DNA of 64,000 bases. It comes from Agarophyton chilense (lineage: Eukaryota > Rhodophyta > Florideophyceae > Gracilariales > Gracilariaceae). The stretch lies in NCBI GenBank assembly GCA_030374765.1, contig JARGXX010000012.1:310001-374000 (forward strand), given 5' to 3'. Below the pieces are notes generated by a model. It had not been told where the DNA came from. It made no database searches and was given only the letters and a program-made list of their open reading frames with translations. Both the position numbers and the translations under genes were made by a program. Position 1 is the first letter of the stretch, and the number at the start of each line of letters is the position of its first letter. This document shows positions 43,353-52,789 of the stretch, one piece after another.

Positions 43353-45209
43353 CTACGGAAAGCCCGAGGAGGGACCCGCCCCACCGTTGGGATTCTGACC
43401 CTGATGGTACGCCGAGGCGAAAGCCAACCTCTGGCTCACATCCGTCGTACCCGGGGGAATCGGAATGCCCGCGTTCACGAGGCCTTGTCGAACACTATCC
43501 GCTTGCGGAGTGGCAACCGGCGCCTGCGCAAGAGTGTTCACACCCCACCCGGGGGGAGCAGATGGACCGCCACCGGATGCATTCGCCGCCGCAGCTGAGG
43601 TCGTTCTCACTGGTTGGAAGGGTGCAGATGGCTCCACAGGGAGTACTTCACTAGGAGCTGGCATGTCGTTATCCAACGCTGGATCGTCCAGGTCTACTGG
43701 AGGCTCGTACTCGTAATCGTCGGTATAAATGAACCCCGTCGGGTGTCCCACCGGCATCGGTCGAGGCGAGTCAATCAGCGCCCGTGCTTGCGCCGCGCTG
43801 ATGCGAACCCCTTCGAAGGGATTGTAATAGACCCAGTTCCCGGAGCCCGGATCGTACCGGCCAGGAGACTTGTCTCGCGCGGATCCTTCCCCTGCGGGCT
43901 GATTTTCCACTGGAACTCGATCCCGTTGGGTGTTGTCGATCACGGCCAAGATCGGATACAGGTCCTGGACGCTGCTGGCCCAACCCAACGCTGGGAAAAG
44001 GTCGAGCTGATGCATGATGGTCCGTAGCATCGGAGGAATATACCAGATACGGAAATGGTCATGAGCATCCCAGAGGAGGTGCGCCGCAACGCGGGCTGCC
44101 CACTCGGCTGCAACGAGGGCCCAGTATCCCGAGTTCGGGTCGTGCATCAAACGAGACCCGATATAGTAGATGCATGGGGGCAGTTCAGCAAAGCACCCTC
44201 GGGTGACCTCGACCTTACTCCACCAACCTGGAAGGGGCATGAATCGCCCAACCTTCGCCGTATTACGGATACGCTCCAGTTCCACGTGAGGATACGGGAC
44301 AAGGAACCCGAAACGGGAGCGCGAGCGGCGCTCGAAGCGCACGCGTCGATCGAACCCATACTGGGTAAACTGCCGTTGAAGGTACCTGAATTCAGCCCGA
44401 AGGATGGGACTACTCCATTGGGGCATATCTTCTCGGAGAGGAAAACCCGGTCCGCGCAACTCGGCTTCGGGAAAGGCTGCCAGGTTATCCCCGTAGGAGA
44501 CCTCACCGTACGTGCGGTAATAGGCGACATCGAACCCGTACTCCGGGGGAACCAGATGGTCAAAGCGTGACCTCTCCAATCGCTTGTAGGCCAGAGCCGC
44601 CATCGCTGCGCGCGCCTTGTCCAGGGACTCCCCGCGACCGCGGTATAGATACTGAGGCTCTATGGCTACCCGCGCCCTTCAATCGGGAGAACGTACAACC
44701 TCGACAGGTAGGCCACCCGGAAATAAGCCGTCCTCCACGTAGGAGTCGATGAGCTCATCGTCGCGAACCGCTGTCGGATGGAACCACGGAGCGCGGGAAT
44801 ATATCACCGGATCGGTAAGGGAACTCCACCTTCGAAAGGATTCGTTTGAGATCCAACCTCTGGAGTTTTCTACCAAGGTCATCGCATGAGCAGAGTTTCA
44901 CGCCACTGCGTTAATGTCCAAATCCTCCTGAGGATGTCGGTTGCTCGCCGAGGCGGAAGGTTCGGTACCTGACGGAGCCGCATCCAAACCGGAGAAATAT
45001 CCACCCTGCTGGGGAGCTTCGTTGTCTGCCGGCGCGGAGGCTGATGGCCCCGAGAGTGGATTGAGGACGTACGGGTTCATTCCCTTGAGAGGGCTGATTG
45101 AGACTGCTGTTGCAAGAAGTTGCTTATCGCCGAAAGTCGGAGGAGTAGTAGAAAGTTGTACCGATGTCCCGGTTTTGTGGCGATCCTCAGAAGTGGTGAA
45201 GGACCCCAT
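43353..45209 (-). pseudogene. Antisense accessory gene of the outer element
   Basis: On the minus strand, opposite to gag-pol, one frame runs from MGSFTTSEDRH (top at 45209) to TAG at 43353. It is broken by TGA at 44898-44900 and 44679-44681, and the last 416 codons are open. The region LPGWWSKVEVTRGCFAELPP, then AAEWAARVAAHLLWDA and RIWYIPPM, matches the antisense gene of the inner element (27261-29081), in the same place relative to pol and the 3' LTR. The product is Trp/Tyr/Arg-rich with a Pro/Ala/Ser tail and no membrane segment or recognised domain. Conservation between diverged elements suggests it was once a functional protein, presumably transcribed from the 3' LTR side. Confidence 0.7.
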
Positions 45210-45278
45210 TGGGAGAGAAGTATATATAGTGACCGGAAAGCGAGACGCCCGTGGCTCGGAATGTTCTTCCTCGTCTTA

Positions 45279-45290
45279 AGGAGGGGCAGA
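45279..45290 (+). other. Polypurine tract of the outer element
   Basis: AAGGAGGGGCAG(A) lies directly before the TGTAGAG start of the 3' LTR. Confidence 0.75.
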
Positions 45291-46208
45291 TGTAGAGCAA
45301 CGCCCAGCTACGGGATACTTGAAGATGCAACTCATAGAATGAGGATTGAACCCTCCGAGGGTTATGACTATGATCCCCTCTAAGGTGTGCTGAGGTGGCA
45401 CTGTTTTCTGGTTAGAGTTCGCCTATGAAGTGAAAATTCGGATGGCCCATGGTTGGATTGGCCCCGTGATACACGTGGCTTAATTTTGGCAGCGATTTTC
45501 GGATATTTGTTAGAACGTTGGACTTTTGGGCCCTGACAGTGGGATCTCCACGTGTATGGCCCTGAGCGGGTGTGCACTACTGTAGAGTTTAGTTAGTGGG
45601 CCCTACTTAGGGAGACGAGATCTGACAGTCCGAAGCTCAGAGTAAAATGGTAACCAAGGTTGGTCTTCGATACCTTTAGAGGTTCTTCGTCGCCATCGTT
45701 TCGGCCTTACAACCCGGAACGGGCTCTGGTTAGCAACGCCTGCGTAGGGACACGACTCCACTTGGAGAGTGCCCACGTTTGGGTTCCGTGCAACCACCCC
45801 CTTGGGACCCCTCAGACGACCTGCGTGCACGATACCCCGTGGGGGTTCTGCTTACTTGTTGCGTGCTTTTTTTGTTTCCTTTCGAGGACAGGTTTTCGCC
45901 CCTGTATTGGGTTTCTTTTGTTGTTTCGCCCCTTTTCTGGTTCTCGGGTCCGGTGCCTGTTAGTGCCCGACCCTCGCCCCGTTTTTCCTCTTCGCCGGAT
46001 TTTCCCCCATTCTTTGGGATACCCAGACCCATTCCCGACCCAACGGTTTCTACCCCTCACCTCTGTCGGTACTGCCGGAGTCCCCCGTGGGAGTTACACC
46101 CCGCACTACGGGTGGAACGGAGGGCTCTGTCTCTGAGTCTGCCTCCCCCAGGGAGCAAGGCTTCGAACACCTTGAGAGCACTTCCAGTCGCCGGGTTTTG
46201 CTCCACAT
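45291..46208 (+). repeat. Outer element 3' LTR, intact
   Basis: 918 bases. It shows the uninterrupted CTTGA site (near 46172-46176) into which the inner element inserted in the sister LTR. Confidence 0.95.
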
Positions 46209-46213
46209 TTGTG

Positions 46214-46459
46214 CGCTATAGATTGACAGATTAGTACAAACAACCGGTCCCAAAATGGACCTCAAAATAGAAATTGAACATTTAGTACCATCCATATCAA
46301 TCGCAATAGAATCGCAGCCTGACCTGGCAGACCTCACGTGCCTTGCATTCTATATTATTCTCCACCGCCCTCCCCTGTCACGTGCCCTGTGTGCGCCATA
46401 CTCTCTCTCCGTCTACGCCCCCTACCAACTTCTTTCCCACCACCTCTCCTCCACCCACC
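46214..46459 (+). promoter_or_regulatory. Leader/promoter region of the transposase gene
   Basis: AT-rich at first, then strongly C/T-rich up to the start codon. Before the retroelement inserted, this was joined directly to the segment ending at 25086. No terminal inverted repeat could be recognised. Confidence 0.4.
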
Positions 46460-49400
46460 ATGCCTTCCTGCTGCTTCAACGGTTGCTCCTTCTTCGCCCG
46501 AGAAATCCCCGCCCTCCAGCGGCACCAGAGAAGGTGCCCTCATCGCCTCTCCGCCAACAAGCGCTTCCTCTCCCCTGGCGGAAATGAACCCAACTTCCCC
46601 CCCCGCACAAAACGCCACAAGTCCACCTCACAACTCCCCCCTCATCCTCCTCCCTCACATCGCCCTTCCGACAACGTTCCTCTCGCACACCATGACTCCT
46701 ACCTCCAAGACCAGCTCTCTCTCTCCCTCCACACCCAGGACGCCATCCACGTCGCCGCTGCCCCTCTCGGTTCCCCCTCCTCTCTCGCTCTCTCCCCCCT
46801 CCTTCCTTCCACTCCCCCCCTCGACAACCCCCACCTGGAGAAAATGGTCTTCTACATCTCCTCCATCGCCTCCAATCTTGGACAACGAAAGGCTGACGAA
46901 CTCATCACTCTCCTTAATGATTCCCACTTCTCCGAATCAACATTCCGGAACTCAGTCTCCTCCGCAAAGCAATGCCTCGAGCTCCAGGCAGACCTCTTCC
47001 ACCAGAGAATCAGGTCCATTGGTTTCGCCCCCTCCACCATCTTCGATCCCCACAAACGCTTCTCCGCAACCCTCTTCCAGAAAGACGCAATCCATGTCCT
47101 CAAACAACAGCTCGCCCTCGCACACTTCAAGAACACCTTTTTCCACCCCACCTCCCAAACATCCGCCTCCGGCTCGCCCGCCTTCGCACACCCCATGGCA
47201 GCCACCCTCGGCTCAAAAGTCGTCCCCGCACTCAAGACCGCCATCATGCAGTCCACAAAAGATAACATCGTCTGGCATCTCCCTCACTCCACCGGTATCG
47301 ACTCCTTCATCGGCCTCGTCCAAATCTACTCCGACAAGTCCTCTACCTCTCTCAAATATTCTTCCATCACCTCCTACCCCCTCCACATCACCCTTCTCAA
47401 CTTCTCCGACTCCTTTCGCCGCAAATGCATCTCCGAAAATCTCACACTCCTCGGCTATCTTCCCACCTCCTTCACCCCAATCACTCCTTCTCCAGATGCA
47501 GATATCATCACTCATTCCTCCCCCATCCCCCGCCAAACAAAAATGGAACTCATACAGCAGACCATCTCCTCCCTCCTTCAACCTCTCTTCTCTTCCGCCC
47601 TCCCCGGTTTCCCCTTCCGCAACGCAGACGGCGTTCTTCGTCAATGCCACCCCATCATCGCCAGCTACTGCGCAGACATTCCCGAGGCAAAGGATATTCT
47701 CGCCATCTCCCACGACACCCGCCCCCAGCACTCCTGCCACAGATGCTCTGTCCCTCGCTCACAACTCCACCAACACTCTCACGCCCATCCCCCTCGATCT
47801 CTTCCCCTCACCCTTGCAGCCCGCAACAACCACTTCTCCCTCGTCAAGGACTCCGAAGCAGCTCTCCTCGCCCGCAAGCCAAGAGTCTCGCGCAACTTCA
47901 AGGAACAAGCTCTCCAAGCACTCCACTCCCTCTCCCTCGCAAAATACCCCTCCCTCTTCGAGTCTTACCCCCTTTTCAACATCACCCCCCTCCTCACCCC
48001 ATACAACATCTTCCCCTTCGAACCCCTCCACAACTTCCACCTCGGCGTTTCCAAACTCACCAAGCTCGCCGCCATCGAACGTCTCAGATCAGAACACCTC
48101 TTCACCACCATCAGCTCCACAAACTCCAGCCGTTCCTTCCACTCCGTCCGCACCTCCATCCTCAAGCACTCCAACTTCATCCTCACCGCCATCGAAAATC
48201 ATTCCCCAGCTACCGGCCTCCACATCGACTTCTCTACTTCCGAAAGCGGGCAGTCCCTCAACGGCTTCTTCACAACTGACGGCGTCCGCGGAATGCTAGA
48301 AGCAAAAGACTACCGCGCCCTCAACATGGTCTTCCCCTTCATCGGCGCCTTCTTCGACCGCTGCTGTGACGAAGCCAATTCCGCTCCCATCACAACCGTC
48401 TTCTCCAAGTACACAGACCTTCTCCTCACCTCCATGTGCTACAACTCCGTCCCCGAATGGACCACTTCTCGTCTTGCCAAACTCGCCTCCCAAATCCATT
48501 CCTTCAAACACAGAGCTGTCGATGTTCTCGGTCCATACCATACCTCCAACCTTGGCACCCTCAAATTCCACCTCCTCGATCACATCGTAGACGACATTCG
48601 ACGCTTTGGGGGTCTCCACTTCAACGATGCAGGCATCTTCGAACAAGCCCATACCCTCTTCAAAGCACATTACTCCCGAACCACCAAGCGCAGACCCACC
48701 GCGCACAACGAAACCATCCGTGCCATCGAACGCTCCGATGCCGTCAACAATTGGATTTCTCTCTCCGCTGATCCTTCCGTCACCTCATCCTCCCATGCCC
48801 CTCCTCCTCCCTTCCAAGCCCGCAAACCAGGTTTCGTCCGTGATGGCAAGCACACCTCTTTTTCCGATCTCATCACCGCTCACAAATTCCTTCGAGCAAA
48901 CCCCCACTCAACAGTCTCTTCTCTTCAGGACCTCTTCTCCCCAGACACTATCGCCATCATCTCACAGATTGGAACCCTCGCACTCCCCTCCTTCGTCACA
49001 CTCACACTCGAAACACTAGCTCTCAACCAGGACTCCCCCACTCTCCGCCAAACCCGTCTCACATTCGTCAATTCCGCATACGTCGTCGGCGGCTTCACCC
49101 CAACCCTAGACGACTACATCGCCGATCGAAACGAGCTCGCCGTCAAAGATCCCCCTCTCCCACTCATTCAACGTATCTTCGCTGCTCTCTCCTTCGGTCC
49201 CTCTAAAACCCCAAAGTTCTCCCACATCCTCGTTGCCGGTTCCAGCTTCTCCAACCCCACTCCCACCGCCTGGGTCTGCAAGCTCAACTCTCTTCTTCGC
49301 TTCACCACCCCTTCTTCCCCTTCCACTCATAACGAGTTCGCCTTCGTTCAGTTCCTCGAACTCGTTCCACCCCAGGATCAAGTCGATGTCTCTCTCAATT

Positions 49401-49723
49401 GCATCTGCCTCCGATGGGCAACAGAAGACGAACAAATCCACACCGCCCACCCCCTTCCTATCTCAAACACTTCCAACTCCGACAACGTCTCCCCCTGGTT
49501 CGGCCTCGTACCATCCTCTTCCATTCTCGGCCCCGTTCATGTACTTCGCCAAAACTACCCCGCACCCCCCTTCACCCCTGGATTGCACTGGCGCTTCCAT
49601 CGATTTTACCTCAACAGATTCTACCGAGACCCAACTGCCAAGCCCTTCTTCTCCAACACCACCACTGGTGGCACAACACCACCACTGGGTGGCACCCATA
49701 ATAATACCTCCCAAGGCACATGA
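46460..49723 (+). CDS. Plavaka-like transposase (CACTA superfamily)
   Basis: The protein has 1087 residues from the ATG at 46460 (MPSCCFNGCSFF); the frame is open a little further upstream without support. Residues about 4-27 form a Cys/His finger of the type that opens these transposases. The catalytic core shows IYSDKSSTSLKYSS (first acidic residue near 292) followed by YPLHITLLNFSDSFRRK and LLGYLP. This closely follows the YSDK...YPVYxTIGN...RR...LLGYLP pattern of Plavaka transposases. Later come GVLRQCHPIIASYCADIPEA, a CHRC zinc pair, FEPLHNFHLGVSKL and the KFHLLDHIVDDIRRFGG region. Coding is intact, and codon use is extremely C-rich. It is apparently the mobility gene of the locus; the target-site preference is unknown. 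Confidence 0.83.
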   Translation: MPSCCFNGCSFFAREIPALQRHQRRCPHRLSANKRFLSPGGNEPNFPPRTKRHKSTSQLPPHPPPSHRPSDNVPLAHHDSYLQDQLSLSLHTQDAIHVAAAPLGSPSSLALSPLLPSTPPLDNPHLEKMVFYISSIASNLGQRKADELITLLNDSHFSESTFRNSVSSAKQCLELQADLFHQRIRSIGFAPSTIFDPHKRFSATLFQKDAIHVLKQQLALAHFKNTFFHPTSQTSASGSPAFAHPMAATLGSKVVPALKTAIMQSTKDNIVWHLPHSTGIDSFIGLVQIYSDKSSTSLKYSSITSYPLHITLLNFSDSFRRKCISENLTLLGYLPTSFTPITPSPDADIITHSSPIPRQTKMELIQQTISSLLQPLFSSALPGFPFRNADGVLRQCHPIIASYCADIPEAKDILAISHDTRPQHSCHRCSVPRSQLHQHSHAHPPRSLPLTLAARNNHFSLVKDSEAALLARKPRVSRNFKEQALQALHSLSLAKYPSLFESYPLFNITPLLTPYNIFPFEPLHNFHLGVSKLTKLAAIERLRSEHLFTTISSTNSSRSFHSVRTSILKHSNFILTAIENHSPATGLHIDFSTSESGQSLNGFFTTDGVRGMLEAKDYRALNMVFPFIGAFFDRCCDEANSAPITTVFSKYTDLLLTSMCYNSVPEWTTSRLAKLASQIHSFKHRAVDVLGPYHTSNLGTLKFHLLDHIVDDIRRFGGLHFNDAGIFEQAHTLFKAHYSRTTKRRPTAHNETIRAIERSDAVNNWISLSADPSVTSSSHAPPPPFQARKPGFVRDGKHTSFSDLITAHKFLRANPHSTVSSLQDLFSPDTIAIISQIGTLALPSFVTLTLETLALNQDSPTLRQTRLTFVNSAYVVGGFTPTLDDYIADRNELAVKDPPLPLIQRIFAALSFGPSKTPKFSHILVAGSSFSNPTPTAWVCKLNSLLRFTTPSSPSTHNEFAFVQFLELVPPQDQVDVSLNCICLRWATEDEQIHTAHPLPISNTSNSDNVSPWFGLVPSSSILGPVHVLRQNYPAPPFTPGLHWRFHRFYLNRFYRDPTAKPFFSNTTTGGTTPPLGGTHNNTSQGT

Positions 49724-49810
49724 TCCACTAAAATAGTCACCGCTGTTTTTCTTCCATAGCCGACCCCCATCTTGCTCCACCTCCTTACCCCCTTATCCCC
49801 CCGTACCTTA

Positions 49811-52465
49811 TCACTCTCCCACTCCTTGCCTACACCCCAACGCTAAGCGCTTGAACCGTGGTTCTTCTGGTCCACATGACCCTATATAGCAATCTAACAC
49901 CGCTCCAAGTCTTCTCGTGAGATTCTCCATGAAAAACTCCTCCCTCATCGCCAGATAGATTTTCTCTCTCGACGGTATCCATAGCCCAACCGTCGCGATT
50001 CTCTCCTTATTCCCACTCACTTCTCTACGATTCCCTCCACAGAATCCATCATTCTCAAACTCCTCAGCATACTCATCCTTCACCATGTTCCAGGCAACCC
50101 TCAATATGTCCTCAACAGCCAGTGGCAGAAACCTCTCAAACAGCGTCGAGAACAAAAGTTGCCTTTGGCCTCCCCGCCCAACGTCTCTATCCATCGTGGT
50201 CACCACACATCCAATCCATGCATCAAGTCGCACAAGATGCATCACCGTCCCATCCACATACTGCCTTTCTCCATTTCTGTGACTCTCTACCGCATAGCCC
50301 ATAAACTCCTCCAACACTTTCAACGACACCTGATTTCGAAAATACATATCTGCCTCACCAAAGTCCTCCAAGTTCTCAGACACCTTCGATCCAGAATAAG
50401 TAATATCTTCAATCGCACTCGTTCTCCACGCACACAGTTTACCTCTCCCATCCTCCCTCGACCCCATCAACTTCTCCTGCGCCTCCTCAATCTGCTTCTC
50501 CAACTCCGCCCAAAGCTCCGTCCCTTCAGTCACCTTAGCTCGTTTCGCGATCAAATCATATCCAAGCATGCAAAACAGCTTATCACGCGCTGCTCGCTTC
50601 CGCACCCCAACCACATCGCTCAATTTCTGCTTCGTCCTCTGTCTCAAGCACCTATCCGCACTTACATTTTCCACGCACTCCTCTCTCCTCCCCGCTTCCC
50701 TTATCGATTCCCATTTCTCTCCCATTAACTCAGTCTCTACCACGTGCTTCAACAACAAATGGCTCCCGCCCTCTGTCGACGGCGTATACGGTCTCATCTC
50801 ATATGCAACCTCAATTGGACATCTCGGAACCATTTCCTTCTCTACCACCACAAACATACTTTCCTTCCTACTCTCCCCAACCGCCTCACTTCTATTCTTC
50901 TAGCTTCGACCCACATTCTCGGTATCGAAGCAAAGTTCCGATGCCTCCAGTTTTGCATAATGAAGAATCCTATCATGCATACGACGTGCAAATCCATAAA
51001 AGCATTCCTGCACTCCAATGACATGCTTTCGTCGCCGCGTCACGCCTCCCTCCCCCCTCCCTTCCCCAGCGATTCTACCTTTCAACGCCTCCCTCAAACT
51101 CTCAATCAGCACATTCTGCTGCTTCATTTCCTCCCTCGCCCGATCCAGCTCCGTTTGGGTCATTTTCAAACTCACCATCACACTGTAGCTGTCTTCCTTC
51201 ATACTTCCCATTTGTCCCTTCACCACATTCATCTTCTCAATTAGCATCGACCGCGGCAACAAACCTATGTCATCATCATTTGCTTCATCTTCCACTATAC
51301 GGACGGCGTTCTCCACGACATTTAAATTCGCATTCTCCCCGTTATCATTATTCCTTGTGAATACAATGTTTCTCCTTACTCGCATACCTTCCGGCGTCCT
51401 TCGCCTTGAGTTCACCTCAAACCCTTCAACTCCCAAACCCACCTCTCTCCTCGGTGGCAAACGCTCTACATCTTCTCTCTGATGAGAAAAAACAGCTGCT
51501 CTTCCATCGCCTTCCTCCCCTGAACCACGTGTTCTCCCTCCAGCAAACCCCCTTCTCCCCCCCTCACTCACATGCACTTCTCTGCTTTCCGTTCCGTCTA
51601 TCGCTCTTCTTCCTGTAACTCGAACACTACCCATTCTTTCCCTTGCACGCTCTCTCCTTTCTTCCACGTAATCTAAGTTCGCCCCCTCCCATCTTTCCGC
51701 CTGTTCCCCCGCGGTAACTCCAACACTCTCTCCTTCTGTTCTCTCTCGAACGACTCTTGCGCCCGCGATTAGACCACTACTGGGTCCACCTATTCTACCC
51801 TCCCCACCACGGCTACTGTCTATTCTCCCTTTCTGTATCTCATCATCACCGTCCTCTTCCCTCATACCCGTAGACGATGCCCCTGCTTCTTCAACGCCTC
51901 TGAGGCGGGATCCACGTTCTCCGATCATTCTCTATCCCTCCTTACACCCCTTCGTCCTCTCATTCGGAATCTCTTCACCTCCTTCAGGCGCAGAGCATAG
52001 ATTTACCGGCTCCACATCAGCTGAAGACGTGAGTACAGCACTTAGAGTCCGCTCGGATGCATCCCCTCTCCTTGTCCTCCCTGGAGCTCTGCTCGCCCTC
52101 CCCCGCAATCCACTTCTAGGTACACGCGTGCGGTTGCTTCGCACGCCATCCCGTTTTCCATCGCCGCTCCGCACCATCTCTCCGGTAGGCGACGTGATTT
52201 GCTCCGTACGCGACGTGATTTGCTCCGCACTCTCCTCCGTCACCGTCTCCTTTGCGCGAACAGCCTTTCCTTTGCCCCCACTCGCCTCTCCTTCCCCACC
52301 ATCTTGCCTTGATCTACCTCTCAGGCGCACGCCTCCCTTCTCTCCACTCGCGCCCTGGAGCCTACGCCCCTTGTCCCTTCGGCCCTCCGCATCCCCTCCA
52401 TGCCGCCGTGATTTTGTACCGCGCCCGCTAGTGTTCTCGCTTCTCGATTTGCGCTTCGGAGCCAT
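49811..52465 (-). CDS. Uncharacterised basic/coiled-coil protein read through two TAG codons
   Basis: One frame of 885 codons starts MAPKRKSRSENTSGRGTKSR. It is interrupted only by TAG at 51932-51934 and 50900-50902, giving open segments of 177, 342 and 348+ codons. The first third is Arg/Gly/Glu/Ser-rich and disordered. The middle holds a coiled-coil stretch (EKMNVVKGQMGSM ... TELDRAREEMKQQNVLIESL). The C-terminal third is globular-looking (ERFLPLAVEDILRVAWNM and after) and ends in TGA. No family is recognised. The segments may be separate proteins, a decayed gene, or one product made by amber readthrough. The tail faces the transposase tail, 87 bases away. Confidence 0.55.
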
Positions 52466-52789
52466 GGTTGAAGAGAGAGAGAGCGATCATGGTATGGTCT
52501 TCCACGCGTTGCAATGCGATGGATGGGAGAGAAGCTTCGAAACATTCTGCTTCCAAAAATATACCTCCACCCTTTTCGTGTTCTCAGAAAACCCCCAAAC
52601 TTTTCAGATATTTTAAATATGCGCTCGAACGCACCAGATATTGGGAAAGTATTCTCCTTCGGTGTACATGACTTTCCTTTAGCATATGTACTACGTCACG
52701 CTTTGACGTTATATGTAGCGACAAACATAGTAAAAGCCCACAATATCTGGTACACTACGATGAAGTAAAGTAACAAAAGCGATGCACTT
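52466..52789. other. Spacer between two minus-strand cargo genes
   Basis: AT-richer than its neighbours. Should carry the promoter of the coiled-coil gene and the 3' end of the MTase-SET gene. Nothing else is recognised. Confidence 0.4.

Larger units (their letters stand above)
25092..46208 (+). mobile_element. Outer Ty3/gypsy chromovirus, degenerate, interrupted by a second element
   Basis: The element starts TGTAGAGCAACGCC and ends in the near-inverted TTTTGCTCCACA. It is flanked by a 5-bp target duplication, TTTGT, at 25087-25091 and 46209-46213. Subtracting the inner insertion and its duplication, it is about 10.2 kb. The order on the + strand is LTR, primer site, gag, pol (protease, RNase H, integrase), chromodomain, antisense accessory gene, purine tract, LTR. 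The LTRs differ at roughly 16 of about 917 aligned positions by eye. Reverse transcriptase has been lost by an internal deletion, and gag, pol and the accessory gene all have frameshifts or stops, so it cannot move on its own. Confidence 0.93.

Noticed and set aside
47425-48279. 284-codon frame in the third phase of the same region
   Set aside because: Same cause: composition-driven shadow with His/Pro/Leu/Arg repeats and no domain.
46338-48299. 653-codon Pro/Ser-rich frame overlapping the transposase
   Set aside because: It is a shifted frame of the transposase gene. The extreme C-rich composition keeps several frames open, and only the 1087-residue frame shows transposase motifs.
49640-49700. 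CACCACTGG-type short repeats near the transposase end as a terminal inverted repeat
   Set aside because: The repeats lie inside the coding frame (Gly/Thr-rich tail) and no partner was found near the left side of the gene.
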